Assembly: GCA_039707655.1 (NCBI GenBank)
Contig: CM077667.1
Coordinates: forward strand, 157,212,642 to 157,276,641
Reading direction: 5' to 3'
DNA length: 64,000 nucleotides
From: Elymus sibiricus
Taxonomy: Eukaryota > Streptophyta > Magnoliopsida > Poales > Poaceae
Numbering within the stretch: position 1 is the stretch's first letter; the number at the start of each line of letters is the position of its first letter. Made by a program: the position numbers and the translations under genes. The notes beneath the pieces are model-generated. The model saw nothing but the letters and a program-made list of their open reading frames with translations, was not told the DNA's origin and did no database searches. This document shows positions 33,643 through 45,699 of this stretch, one piece after another.

Positions 33643-36386
33643 ATGGCTTGCGCAGTAGCTCCCCTGATTTTTAATGCATTCATAGAGAAAGCTAAGTTGA
33701 AAGATGATGGAAGCAATTATACAGACTGTGTCTGTAATATGCGAATTATCCTCACGGCAGCACAAAAAGGCTTATGTCCTTGATGCACCGCTCGGTGCGC
33801 CACCCCCTCCAGCATCGACTATGGACGTTGTGAACAGCTGGCAGGCACGGGTTGATGATTACTCTATTGTCCACCGCACCATGTTGTACGACTTAGAACC
33901 GGGGCTCCAAAGACGTTTTGAGCACCATGGAGCATATGATATGTTCCAAGAGCTGAAACTGGTTTTCCAGGCTCATGCCTGGGTCGAGAGGTATGAATAC
34001 TCCGACAAGTTCTTTAGCTACAAGATGGAAGAGAACAACTCAATCAGTGAGCATGTGCTCAGAATGTCTGGGTACTACAATTGCTTAAACCAGTTGGGAG
34101 TTGATCTTCCAGATGAAGTAGTGGTTGGCAGAGTTCTCCACACTCCCACATATCTACAAGAGCTTCGTGATGAACTATAACATGCAAGCGATGGAGAATA
34201 CGATACCTGAATTGTTCGCGATGCTTATGGCCGCAGAGGTAGAAATCAAAAAGGAGCATCAAGTGTTGATGGTTAACAAGACCACTATTTTCAAGAAAGA
34301 CAAGTGAAAGAAGGGAAACTTCAAGAAGAACGGCAAGCCAGTTGCCGCCCCCGTGAAGAAACCCAATGCTGGACCCAAGCCTGAGACTGAGTGCTTCTAA
34401 AGCAAGGGGAATGGCCAGTGGAAGCAGAACTGCCCCAAGTACCTGGCAGATAAGAAGGCTGTCAATGTCAACAAAGGTATATTTGATATACATGTTATTG
34501 ATGTGTACCTTAGTAGTTCTCGTAGTAGCTCCTGGGTATTTGATACTGGTTTGGTTGCTAATATTTGTAACTCGAAGTAGGAGCTGCAGAATAAACTGAG
34601 ACTGACTAAGGATGAGGTGACGATGCGCGTCGGAAATGGTTCCAAGGTTGATGTGATCACCGTCGGCACGCTCCCTCTTCGATTACCTTCTGGATTAGTT
34701 TTCAACCTAAATAATTGTTATTTGATGCCTGCGCTGAGCATGAACATTATATCTGGATCTTGTTTATTGTGAGATGGCTATTCATTTAAATCAGAGAATA
34801 ACGATTGTTCTATTTGTACAAATAATATCTTTTATGGTCATGCACCCAATGTGAATGGCTTATTCTTATTTAATCTCGATCATAGTGATTCACATATTCA
34901 AAACATTAATGCCAAAAGATGCAAAGTTAATAATGATAGTAACACTTACTTGTGGCACTGCCGCTTAGCTCATATTAGTGTAAAACGCGCGAAGAAGTGT
35001 CATGCTGATGGAATTTTTGAATCACTAGATTTTGGATCGCTAGAGACATGCAAACCATGCCTCATGGGCAAGATGACCAAACCCCCTATTCCGCCACAAT
35101 GGAGCGGGCAAGTGTCTTGTTGGAAATAATACATACTGATGTATGCGATCCAATGAGCGTTGAAGCGCGTGATGGATATCGTTATTTTCTTACTTTCACT
35201 GATGACTTGAGTAGATACGAGTACATTTACTTGATGAAACAAAAGTTTGAATCTTTTGAAAAGTTGAAACAATTTTAGAGTGAAGTTGAAAAATCATCGT
35301 AACAAGAAGATAAAACTTCTACGATCTGATCGTGGTGGTGAATATCTGAGTTATGAGTTTGGCACACACTTAAGACAGTGTGGAATCATTTCACAACTCA
35401 CGCCACCTGGAACACCACATCGTAATGGTGTGTCTGAATGTCATAATCATACTCTATTGGATATGGTGCATTCTATGATGTCTCTTACCGACCTGCCACT
35501 ATCGTTTTGAGGTTACACATTAGAGACAACTACATTCACTTTAAATAGGGCACCATCTAAATCCATTGATATGACACCGTATGAATTATGGTTTGACAAG
35601 AAACCTAAGTTGTCGTTTCTTAAAGTTTGGGGATGCGACACTTATGTCAAGAAGCTTCAGCCTGATTAGTTTGAACCCAAAGCGGAGAAGTGTGTCTTCA
35701 TAGGATACCCTAAGAAAACAACTGGGCATACCTTCCATCTCAGATCAGAGGGCAAAATCTTTGCTCTAGAAAGAAATGAGTGGGAGGAAGGTATAACTTG
35801 ATGAGGTTATTGAACCGTCACTTCAATGAGAGAGCAGCGCAACACAAAAATATGTTCCTGTGATGCCTACACCAATTGAAGAGGAAGCTAATGATTATGA
35901 TCATGAAACTTCGGATCAGGTCACTCTCGAACCTCATAGGTCGACAAAGACACATACTACCCTTGAGTGGTACAGTAATCCTGTCTTGGAAATCATGTTG
36001 TTAGACAATGCTGAACCTACGAGCTATGATGAAGCGATGATGGGCCCAAATTCTGTCAAATGGCTAGAGGCCATGAAATCCGAGATAGGATCCATGTATC
36101 AAAACCAAGTATGGACTTTGGAGGACTTACCGATGATCGTAGGGCCATTCAGAACAAATGGATCTTAAAAAAAGACGGACGCTGATAGTAATGTCATTGT
36201 ATAAAGCTCAAATTGTTACAAAAGGGTTTTCACAAGTTCAAGGAGTTGACTACGATGAGACTTTCTCACCCGTAGTGATGCTTAAGTCCGTCAGGATTAT
36301 GACAGCAATAGTTGCATTTTTCGATTATGAAATCCGACAGGTGGATTTCAAAGCAGCTTCCTTAATTGTTTCCTTAAGGAAGAGTT
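33643..36386 (+). pseudogene. Copia-B gag-pol, first part, broken
   Basis: Starts MACAVAPLIFNAF at 33643. Gag continues in three frames (33643-33783, 33704-34180, 34125-34307) and its zinc knuckle near 34392-34440 has lost a Cys to a stop/Ser change and its His to Gln. The protease site reads FDTGLVA near 34540. Integrase follows: LWHCRLAHIS ... CKPCLMGK zinc domain (34940-35070), then HTDVCDP, SDRGGEY and SECHNHT around 35130-35450, split by a frameshift near 35100 and a stop at 35278. The integrase tail and linker (VWGCDTYVKK; AEKCVFIGYPK) reach the reverse transcriptase start (VDYDETFSPVV; YEIRQVDFKAA), where CACTA-2 interrupts. Confidence 0.88.
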
Positions 36387-36715
36387 CACTACTGGAATCA
36401 GGGATTTTGCCGTCAGCCGACTCTTTGCCGTCAGCAGGCGGACAGCAAAGAAAGTCATTGCCGTTTGCTGGCAGAAAGCTGACGGCAAAGGGTGAGCTGA
36501 CGGCAAAGAATGAATTTGCCGTAGGCTGGTTCTTTGCCGTCAGCCAGCTGACGGCAAAGGGCAAGCAGGACAGACGGTAAAAAAACAGCCCACGGCAAAG
36601 GGAAGCTGGCAGACGGCAAAGGGCTAGCTGGGCCCATCGGGCCCTTGCGCCGCTTAGGTCAGTTCTTTGCCGTCTGCCAGCAGACGGCAAAGGCAGGCTG
36701 GCAGACGGCAAAGGC
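36387..36715 (+). repeat. CACTA-2 left end with subterminal repeat array
   Basis: Same arrangement of GACGGCAAA/TTTGCCGTC words as CACTA-1. Followed at 36716-37186 by the GC-rich probable promoter/first exon, ending at a GTGAGC donor near 37187. Confidence 0.8.
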
Positions 36716-37281
36716 GACACCCTAATAACGGCCGTCCCCCACCCCTCTGTCCTCTCCCTCTCTCCCTCCCTCCCTCATCGATCCCTCCCCTCCCTCTCTC
36801 CACCGCCCCGCCCCCCCCCCACCCACCGGCTGCCCCGCCGCCCCCACCCATCGGCTGCCCCGCCGCCCCGCCGCCCCCACCCACCGGCCGCCCCTCGCCC
36901 CGCCACCCCCACCCACCCGCTGCCCCAACGCCCACCCCCGCCTCCCTCCCTCCCCCCGACACCCACCGGCTGCCGCCCCCACCCACCGGCTGCCCCGCCG
37001 CCCAGCCGCCCCGCCACCCCCACCGGCCGCCCCCCGCCCCGCCACCCCCACCCACCCGCCGCCCCGCCACCCCCACCCACCCGCCGCCACCACCCTCCAG
37101 CCACCCTGCCGCCCCCGTGCCCCTGCGCACCACCGCCCCGCCGCCCCGGCACCCCAGACGCCCCCGCAGCCCGGACGCCCCCACCGGTGAGCTCTTTGTG
37201 CCTCCTCCCTTCCCCCCTCTTCGGCATTTTTTCTGTTTTTTTTATTTTTTAGATTAGAAATTAGCTAGCTACCTACTGTTA

Positions 37282-37605
37282 GAAGAAGAAAAGAAGAAGG
37301 AAAAAGGACAAATGAAAAGAAGAAGAAGAAGAATAAGAAGTATAAGAGGAGGAGGAGATGAAAAGGAAAAACAGAAGAAGAGGAGAAAGTATAAGAAAAA
37401 GAGGAGAAGAAAAGAAGAAGAAGAAGAAGAAGAAGAAGAAGAAGAAGAAGAAGAAGAAGAAGAAGAAGAAGAAGAAGAAGAAGAAGAAGAAGAAGAAGAA
37501 GAAGAAGAAGAAGAGAAGAAGAAGAAGAAGAAGAGAAGAAAAGGAAGAAGAAGAGGAGAAGAAGAAGAAATAGAGGAGAAAAATATGAAAATAGAAGTGG
37601 AAAAG
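37282..37605 (+). repeat. CACTA-2 (GAA)n microsatellite region
   Basis: The longest nearly pure stretch is about 37411-37515, longer than in CACTA-1. The apparent poly-Glu and poly-Ser/Leu frames are repeat artefacts. Confidence 0.9.
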
Positions 37606-37863
37606 TAGTCATACATAGAGAGATTTTTCTATCGGGATTGAATATTCGTTTTGATCGTGTGGATCTAAATGTGCAGTTTTTCGTCGCTTGAAGGGTCTGG
37701 TGTTCGATGGCCTCCCCATGCGACTACGTCCCCTACACGGTCTAGTGGTGAGCACTACTGTCATCTCCTCCCCGACCCTCCCCTATTTGCTCTGTTCTTG
37801 TTGTCATGCCGTTGTCACTTAATTTTATTTTCATGTCAAGTTTCGTAACCTAGGCGTCTCCCG

Positions 37864-37927
37864 TTCGAAAGGACAACATCTATAAATATGCATGTCTTTG
37901 CATATTTATAACCGTCGTCCTTTCGAA
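37864..37927. repeat. CACTA-2 short foldback with TATAAATA
   Basis: Arms begin TTCGAAAGGAC and end GTCCTTTCGAA, here perfectly paired at the base; the inner arms are TATAAATATGCA and TGCATATTTATA. Counterpart of 12216-12279. Confidence 0.7.
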
Positions 37928-37951
37928 TTGTCCAACGTTGTCCGTGGATAG

Positions 37952-38167
37952 CCCGAGTATGTGTAGATTGGGTTCGTTTTCCCGTATGCTCTGCTCCGGA
38001 TCCTATGCAGAATTTCGTCAGTGCCTCCCTGTTGTTCTCCGGGTACACATCCTCTCTGCTTATTGCCGAGACGTGTATCAGGAGAACAGCGGGGAGGTGC
38101 TGTCGAAATTCTGCTTCGGATCAGGAGCAGTGCATGGGAAAACGAACCCAATCTACACATACTCGGG
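37952..38167. repeat. CACTA-2 large 216-bp foldback
   Basis: Same length and arm structure as 12304-12519, again with a 32-bp perfect outer stem starting CCCGAGTATGTG. Mismatch positions in the inner stem are largely shared with CACTA-1. Confidence 0.8.
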
Positions 38168-38259
38168 TGGGATTAGGACCCATCTTAACCTATTAGCATG
38201 TAGGTTGCATGGACGTAATAAAACTGACAAACTTGATTAACTGATGAATATATATGCTG

Positions 38260-38260
<1 letters not shown>

Positions 38261-38291
<31 letters not shown>
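38261..38291. repeat. (AT)n microsatellite before the CACTA-2 transposase start
   Basis: About 15 AT repeats against about 6 at the same site in CACTA-1 (12614-12625). Confidence 0.9.
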
Positions 38292-38293
<2 letters not shown>

Positions 38294-38318
38294 CTTGTGT
38301 GTCCAGTAGCTAGGCAAG

Positions 38319-41300
38319 ATGACTGATCGTGCGTGGATGTACACCGGTCACACTAGTCAGGAAGACATGGCCAAAGAATGGTTAATAAATACCAAGGGGT
38401 TTGTGAGAGCCGCATTTGCGAATGGCCAGGAAAAAACATGGTGTCCCTGTCCCCGGTGCAACAACTATAAAAGGCAGACAGAGGGTGAAATGGTTAAACA
38501 CCTGCAGAAGTGGGGTTTTAGGCCTAATTATACGGTGTGGACTTTTCATGGTGAGTCTGCCCAACGTGCCAGAGCTAAGGTGGTTCGTCATCGCACCGAC
38601 GAGCATGGTACCGGGATCGAAGACATGGTGCAAGACTTTGATGATGCTCGGGATTCGGACGATGAGATGGAGGAATCTGCAAAGGAATTCTATGAAATGT
38701 TGGAGTCTTCAAAACGCCCTCTCCACGAGCACACTAAGCTTTGTCAGCTGGATGCCATCGCGCAAGTAATGGCTCTGAAGGCTCAATTCAACCTGGGCAG
38801 AGAATGCTACGACGCGATGATGACAATATTTGGACGCTTTCTACCCAAAGGCCATGTACTGCCTGCAAACCTGTACCAGTCGGACAAAATTCTCCGTGTA
38901 CTTAAGATGCCCTATGAGAAGATAGATGCCTGTGAGAGTGGATGTGCCTTATTTAGGCTTGAGTATGCGGACTTGAACTATTGTCCCATTTGCAAGTCTT
39001 CCAGGTATGTTGTCGTAGACAACGGTATGGGTGAGAAGATGCAGACAAAAATTCATGTTAACGTTCTTCGCTATATGCCAATCGTACCAAGACTTCAATG
39101 TCTTTTCATGGTCGAAGAGACGGCCAGACAGATGACATGGCATAAATTGGGCAAAAGAACCGAACTAGATGCAGATGGGAATCAGATGTTGGTACACACT
39201 TCAGACGCTTTTGCGTGGAAGCACTTCGATGCATTACATAACGATAAAGCGGCAGATCCAAGGCATCCTCGAGTCGCCATCAGCACGGATGGGTTCAATG
39301 TGTTTAGTATGACGGCAACCCAATATAGTTGTTGGCCTGTATTTGTCATTCCACTCAATCTCCCCCCCGGAGAGATTATGAAAAGAAAGAACATTTTCCT
39401 GACGTTGATAATTCCAGGGCCCAACTATCCGGGGAAGAATATGAATGTGTACATGCAGCCGCTTAAGGATGAATTGCAACAAGCTTGGGATAATGGGATC
39501 AAGACATACGACGCCGCTACCAAAAAAACCTTCAAAATGCATGTGTGGTACATGTACTCAACGCATGACTTGCCGGCGTATGCCCTATTCGTTGGCTGGT
39601 GTGTGCATGGAAGGTTCCCGTGCCCCACATGCAAGGCAGCTCTTCAGTTCCGTTGGCTGCAGGCGGGTCGCAAGTATTCTTGCTTCGACATGCATAGACA
39701 GTTCCTGGATCCTCGCCATAAGTTCAGAAAAGACAAGAAGAATTTCATCAAAGGTACAGTTGTCAAAAACTCTACACCACCCGCGTTGACAGGCCAACAG
39801 CTCCTGTATCAGTTAAACGCTCTCGAGCCGGATCCAAAACGTCCTGGGTATTTCAAAGGGTATAATACGGAACACGCATAGAGTCACAAGTCATGCTTAT
39901 GGGATCTGCCTTACTTCAAAGACCACCTTTGCCCACACAACATCGACGTGATGCACACTGAAAAGAGTATCGCCGAGGCCATTTTTGGTACATTGTTCGG
40001 CATAGAGGGGAAGTCAAAGGATAATCCTAAGGCTAGAATCGATCAGGAGGCTCTATGTGAAAGACCGTTACAAAACATGCGACAAGGGAAAGGAAAGCAG
40101 AACTGGACTAAGCCAAAGGCATGGTTCAATCTTGGAAGGCCGTCTATGAGGGAAATGATCTTGTGGGTGAAAATGCAGTTGATGTTCCCCGATGGTTATG
40201 CAGCGAATCTAAAGAGGGGAGCGAGTCTTGACAAACTGAAGATATTTGGTCTCAAGAGTCATGATTGGCACATATGGCTTGAGCGGGTAATGCCGGTGAT
40301 GCTGCGTGGCTTTATCCCTGAGGATGAATGGCTAGTACTGGCAGAGCTGAGCTATTTCTTCCGTTCTCTTTGTGCGAAAGAACTATCGCCTGGCGTGCTA
40401 GATGAAATGGAAGAGTTGGCGTCGGAGTTGACATGCAAGTTAGAGAAGATCTTTCCACCGGGCTTCTTTAATCCAATGCGGCATTTGATTTTGCATCTCG
40501 CGACCGAGGCAAGATTGGGGGGCCTGTGCAAAATCGCTGGTGCTTCGCAACTGAGAGGATGCAGAAGACGCTTCGAGCAAAATGTAAAAATAAACGTAGA
40601 ATTGAAGCATCGATGGCCGAGGCATTCATTACTGAGGAGGCGGCAAACTTCGTGACAGTACACTACGAAGCCAAAAATCGTCATTTGCATAATTCGAAGC
40701 CTCGGTACAATGATGGCGACCCAAAAAAAGTCGATCCAACCTCAGCCTATTCAAAGGGAAGCTCGCACCAGCCAGTGCTTCTAAATCAAAAGCGTTGGAT
40801 GTCGATGAATGGCAGACCATTTCGTTGTATATCTTCAACAATCTAATAGAAGTGCGGCCGTACATCGAGTAAGTTGTTGGTACATTATTGTTTCGCAAAT
40901 TGTAATTCCTTAGAACTGCTCTTATTCCCGGATATTTGATATAGTCGATACGTCGCCAAATTCTCGGATGGAGTGGTCATCCAAAAGGATTCCGTCGAAG
41001 AGTATGAGCTCCTGGCAAAGCATGGAGGCGGCTATCCCGGTTTCATCTCTTGGTTCAAACAAACGGTAATTACCATTAATGGACCATTTCATTTCTTCGT
41101 CTTATTTGCGGCTAGTGCAACAATCCTTTCGTATTAAACTTGTACGCTAATTCAGAGTCTATGGACGCCGAGCTAAGACAAGTCGCTAATGGTTTTGACT
41201 ATAAGGTCCGTTCATTTGACAGATACGACATCAACGGGTATCGTTTTCGTACCTTTGGCAAAGAGCTATCTATGCCCGACCTGAAGACTACAAATTGTTG

Positions 41301-41979
41301 TGTCTCTGCTATCGGTGAAGGAGGTACAGAGTACTATGGAAGAGTTGAAGCAATTTATGAACTTCTATTCTATGGTGAAAACCCACCGAACGTCGTAGTC
41401 TTCAAATGTCATTGGTTCCAGCCGAAGGAGACTAGAAGGACTCATGAACATATAGGGCTAGTTGAAATCAAACAAGGCACCCATTTAGATGTGTCCGATG
41501 TCTATATTACGGCTCAACAGGGGACCCAAGTTTTCTATCTACCGTGGGCCTGCCAAACTGATCCAAATCTGAAAGGTTGGGATGTCGTTTATGAAGTGCC
41601 ACCACATTTTAGACCACCTCCCCTCAATGAAGAGGATTATGAACCTCACATTAACCAAGACACATATGAAAGAGAATTCTTCCAAGAAACACGTATTTCC
41701 AAAAAACGTTTCAAGAACCGCTCTACTTCACCCCGAAACATTGAAGTAGACAGCGACAATGAATCCGACTTAACCCCTGAGCCGGAACAGGAAGAGCCGG
41801 AACAAGAAGAGGTTACTGATGCGGATGACCTGTCAATGCTTAACTGATTACATGAAGGAGTCCTTCCACACGTTGTTCCTGATAGTGATGATGATCATGC
41901 ATTTATTGATGATAGTGATGATGATGATGATGCATTTATTGATCCAGGAGAATATATAGACGATCAAGATTATTATTAA
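38319..41979 (+). pseudogene. CACTA-2 TNP2-type transposase gene, broken
   Basis: Same three-exon layout as CACTA-1: 38319-40868, 40945-41065 and 41146 to about 41979. The frame is open for 520 codons from the start, through the transposase-associated domain and most of the tnp2 region, including the site where CACTA-1 is frameshifted. It stops at TAG 39879-39881. Further lesions: one G lost in the run at 40517-40522, one C lost near 40723, the acceptor of intron 2 changed from AG to AC (41144-41145), and TGA at 41845-41847 before the acidic tail. Exon 2 is open here, unlike CACTA-1. Confidence 0.9.
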
Positions 41980-42120
41980 TTCATGTCAGGTAATCAACTT
42001 TTAGTTCATGTTAGGTATATGATGATACACTTAAATTATATACATTTTATTATTCATGTCGGTATTCAATTTTATGTTGTACTAATTTTGTTTACTATTT
42101 GTCATGGCAGTTGTTGAAAG

Positions 42121-44576
42121 ATGGTGGGAAAGGGTCGAGAGCACTCCGCGGCTCCTTCGTCGGAGGGTGGTGGGATGAGTACTTCCATTCCTGACGACTC
42201 TCTCCGAAGAGCGTTGCTCTCTAGTCTGCATACACCGGTGGCCGCTTCTTCGTCGACCCCCGTGAGAGGAGGTCGGGGGAAGAAGAGAGGTAGTAGAGGT
42301 GGGAGAGGAGGCAGAGGAGGCCGCGGCAAAGGTAGGGTGGCTGCTACGTCTTCCTCGCCGCCACCCCCAGCTGATTCACCCGAGCACAGGACTGCTAGGG
42401 TGGACCCGTCTGAGGACGAGGCTACGCGGACTCCGGTCCACGAGCCTCGGGTCGACGAGCCTTCAACCTACACGACTCCTGTCCCAGAGGCTTCATCCCA
42501 CGAGACTCCAGAGCAGAGTAGGGATGAGGGCACGTCCCGGCAGACCCCATGGGATACCTGGCCGGAGGAGCCTAGTGGCCATGCTGATGGTGGCGGGGAT
42601 CGTTTTTCTTATTGCGACGACGAGGAGCTGCCTGAGGGTGCCACCGTCTACCAGCGTGGTATGACACGGCTCCCACCCGTGCCGGCGACATGCAAGCTGA
42701 GGTGGTTGATTTTGCCTGATGGGGACAGGTAAGTGCATGTACTCTTTTTTAACCTTTTGCCTTCACGTTTTTTCATATATCTAATGTGTTGGCTTTGTCA
42801 TACTGCAAGGGTTGGCATCAACCCAAGGATGCCCGCAGGCCCAACAGCATCCTTGGTGTCCTTGTCAGGCAAAACTTCCCGGGGTTTGTCACGTTGCCCG
42901 GTGAGGGTTAGGTTCCAGAGTTAGGACTGACCTGGGAGCACTACTTGGCTGCACCGGCCCCGCCTGAGGAGAGGATCGACGGTGTTTTGTGCCACACGAG
43001 GGCGGAGATGGTGATCAGGCATTTTTGGGTAATTTCTCCTTTACACAATTAAAAATCAACAATAGCTAGTTATTGTACTAATAAGTGTTGTGTCGTTTGA
43101 TTGCAGACCTTCTACAGGTGTCAGGAGAGATACGAGGAGGCCGCGGCAAAGGTTATCGATCAACAATGCAAGCGCCTACTGCAAAACTTTCGGCACGAGG
43201 CTCGGGTGCAGGCTGTTCGAGACTACTACGCCTCGCGGCGTATTAGGAAGGAGAAGTCGACGTGCCGCATAAAGAAGATGGAGAAGGAGCATTACATGAA
43301 GGTAATTACGTATTCTTAAGGCCTTGTACTTGGTTTCCTTCATTTGATTCCTACGCGTAGCGCTCAAATATCTCTTTATTAACTTAGGTGCCCCCGAGAT
43401 GGTGTGCGGATAAGATGGATTGTTGGGAGGCGTTGGTGGATGAGTGGTGCTCAAAACAATGGCTATCCGTCCACAACAATGCCAAGGACCGGTGTAACAA
43501 AATGGTTGGTGTGCCACACCATCAAGGGAGCGCCAACTTAAATCAGTTTGGTCTGAACTGGGTATGTGGTTAGCTTCATGATTCATGCAATTCATTCTTG
43601 ATTCTAGCTTGAGCCCTTTACTAATACTTTGTTCCTCTCTCTCTCTTTTAGGCGCATCACAATAAAACGGAGGTGCCACATATGTACGACCTCTATGCGA
43701 TGGCCCATACTGCCTCGTACAACAAGGTCAAGGCATTCTCTGAGTCTGACCTCGATGATCCCTTGAAGTTCAGCAACATCTCCTCCCACAACAAGCTCGT
43801 GAGGTACAGAGATGAGGGGAAGGCGAGGAAGGGGGAGGACTTTAACCCGAGCCAGGAGCCTATTGATCCAAAGCTGGTGATGATAGCTGGCGGCGGGAGG
43901 CCCCATGGCTCGATTGCCATTGGAGATGGCCTTATACGTTGTCCTAGCAACCTCCGGGAGATCAAGGCGCGCCAAACGAGCTCCTGCCTCGTCCACGGCC
44001 AGTCGAGCTGGCCATAGAGGTTAGTTATACGGACTCAGATATCTTTCCTCATTACGTTGTGTGTGTGAACAAAGATGATTACAATGCTAACGAGGAGTTG
44101 TGTTGCAAGCTGCTATTCAGAAAGAGAGAGAGGCAACACAGGCGCTTATGGCGGCGAAGGAGAAGGAGATGGAGGAGAGGACGGCAAGGTTGTTGGAGGA
44201 GGAGAGGGCACGGTCCGATGCGTCTTGCCGGGCCATCTACGAGCTCTTCGTGGTAAGATTCTTCTTCATTTTTGTCAAATCTTGCATTTAATGTTCGTTT
44301 CATTAATAATGAATATCATTGACTTGTGAAAACCAAATGTGCAGACTATGTGCGAGAAGACCGGCCAGACCGCTCCGTCGATGCCAGTCATTACCACGGC
44401 TGCAACGGTGAGTTTTATTTCAATGCAATGATCTTTTCAGTGTCATCATGCTAACGAGACATTGCAAATCATCTTTGGTGCAGCTTAACTCCGGAGTCGC
44501 ATCGCACGACCCTTCTCTAGGGCAGCCTTCTCTAGGTGAAACCGGTCCGAGCAACCGCGGTGCCTCTCCTCCGTGA
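42121..44576 (+). pseudogene. CACTA-2 second gene, Transposase_24-type, broken
   Basis: Eight exons as in CACTA-1: 42121-42728, 42810-43028, 43107-43301, 43388-43561, 43652-44019, 44110-44252, 44345-44407 and 44484-44576. The start is the first ATG of the frame that stays open for the whole of exon 1 (MVGKGREHSAAPSSEGGG), and exon 1 lacks the deletion and stop of CACTA-1. Lesions: the acceptors of exons 2 and 6 changed from CAG to CAA, which moves the nearest AG by one base and would shift the frame; a TAG near 42908 in exon 2; and a 13-bp deletion near 43988 in exon 5. Confidence 0.8.
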
Positions 44577-44664
44577 TGACGAGCACGGTAAGCCCGAAAC
44601 TTAGCTCATTTTCTCAAAGAAAGACAAACTTAGCACTTAGACAAACTTAGCTCCTTCCGAAATA

Positions 44665-44835
44665 TTAGTGTTCTTCATCTTCTTCTTCTTATTCTAGTCT
44701 TCTTCATCTAACTTTCGCCCGAATGACACAAATAAGCAATAAGAAGAAGAAAACAAGAGGAGAAAGATAGAGAGAAGAAAACCACTTCTTCATCTTCTTC
44801 TTCTTATTCTTGTCTTCTTCATCTAACTTTCGTAT
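44665..44835 (+). repeat. CACTA-2 duplicated CTT-rich segment
   Basis: Two copies of a CTTCTTCTTATTCT / CTTCTTCATCTAAC segment around GAA-rich text, as in CACTA-1. The rest of 44577-45112 shows no gene. Confidence 0.6.
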
Positions 44836-45112
44836 TTCCCATTTTGCAGATTAGAGTCACTTCACGGAAGCTTGCATTGATGGAGTGCTTGTGATTTTGT
44901 ATCGATGAACAATGTTAAACTTGCTACATATATGAAACTTGTTACTATTGTAATATGGAGAACAATGTGACATTTGTTTTGGTATGTTTGTTGGATACTT
45001 GTGCTTGTGCTTGTTGTTGGATGATCATCAGTAGGGTTATTGTGAAATACATACATATATAGCATATTTTTCCTGTGAAAATTGGATATAAGAAAAAACA
45101 GAAAAAACTGGG

Positions 45113-45683
45113 GCAATATTATCGCTTTGCCGACGGCCACCGTCGGCATAGCTTCTTTGCCGTCTGGCACCGACGGCAACGGTGACACGTGGCACTCACC
45201 TGTGCAACCTGGGAGTGCCAGCCGGATGCCATTTGGTACATTTGCCGTCCGGGGGCGGACGACAAAGAAGCTATGCCGACGGTGGCCGTCGGCAAAGGAG
45301 TGGCCGTCGGCAAAGGAGGGTGGCGAGGGGACGAGGGCAAATGAGGGATGGCGGATGGCAAAGGCAGCGGACGGCAAAGGAGGGGCGGCAGACGGCAAAG
45401 GGTGCGGACGGCAAAGGGAGGGTGGCAGACGGCAAAGGCTCCGTTAGCCACTAACGGGGCTAACTCAAGTTTAGGCCGTCCAGTCGCTTTGCCGTCTGCT
45501 GCCTGATGGCAAAAACACTTTGCCGTCCACTGTGTAAAGGCAGACGGCAAAGCACTCCTTTATCGGAGTTCCCAGTGCCAGAAATTTTGCCGTCTGCTGC
45601 CGGACGGCAAAGGCTTTGCCGTCGGTGGTCCTGCCCTTTGCCGTCCGCAATGGCAGACGGCAAAGTACCTGATTCCAGTAGTG
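45113..45683 (-). repeat. CACTA-2 right end with subterminal repeat array
   Basis: Like the CACTA-1 right end, plus one extra GTGGCCGTCGGCAAAGGA unit near 45285-45316. Ends in the inverted terminus at 45668-45683. Confidence 0.8.
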
Positions 45684-45699
45684 GTTGTATACGATGTAA

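Larger units (their letters stand above)
36387..45683 (+). mobile_element. CACTA-2: second full-length member of the same CACTA family
   Basis: Same 16-bp inverted ends (CACTACTGGAATCAGG) as CACTA-1, flanked by GTT (36384-36386 and 45684-45686). 9297 bp, colinear with CACTA-1 (9269 bp) and only a few percent different by eye. Main length differences lie in the GAA tract, an AT repeat, a 19-bp segment in gene 2 and one extra subterminal repeat. It lies in the reverse transcriptase of Copia-B in the same orientation. Confidence 0.95.

Noticed and set aside
10724..45683. The two CACTA copies as products of one segmental duplication
   Set aside because: They have different 3-bp target duplications (TAT, GTT), sit at different points of their Copia hosts and in opposite orientation relative to them.
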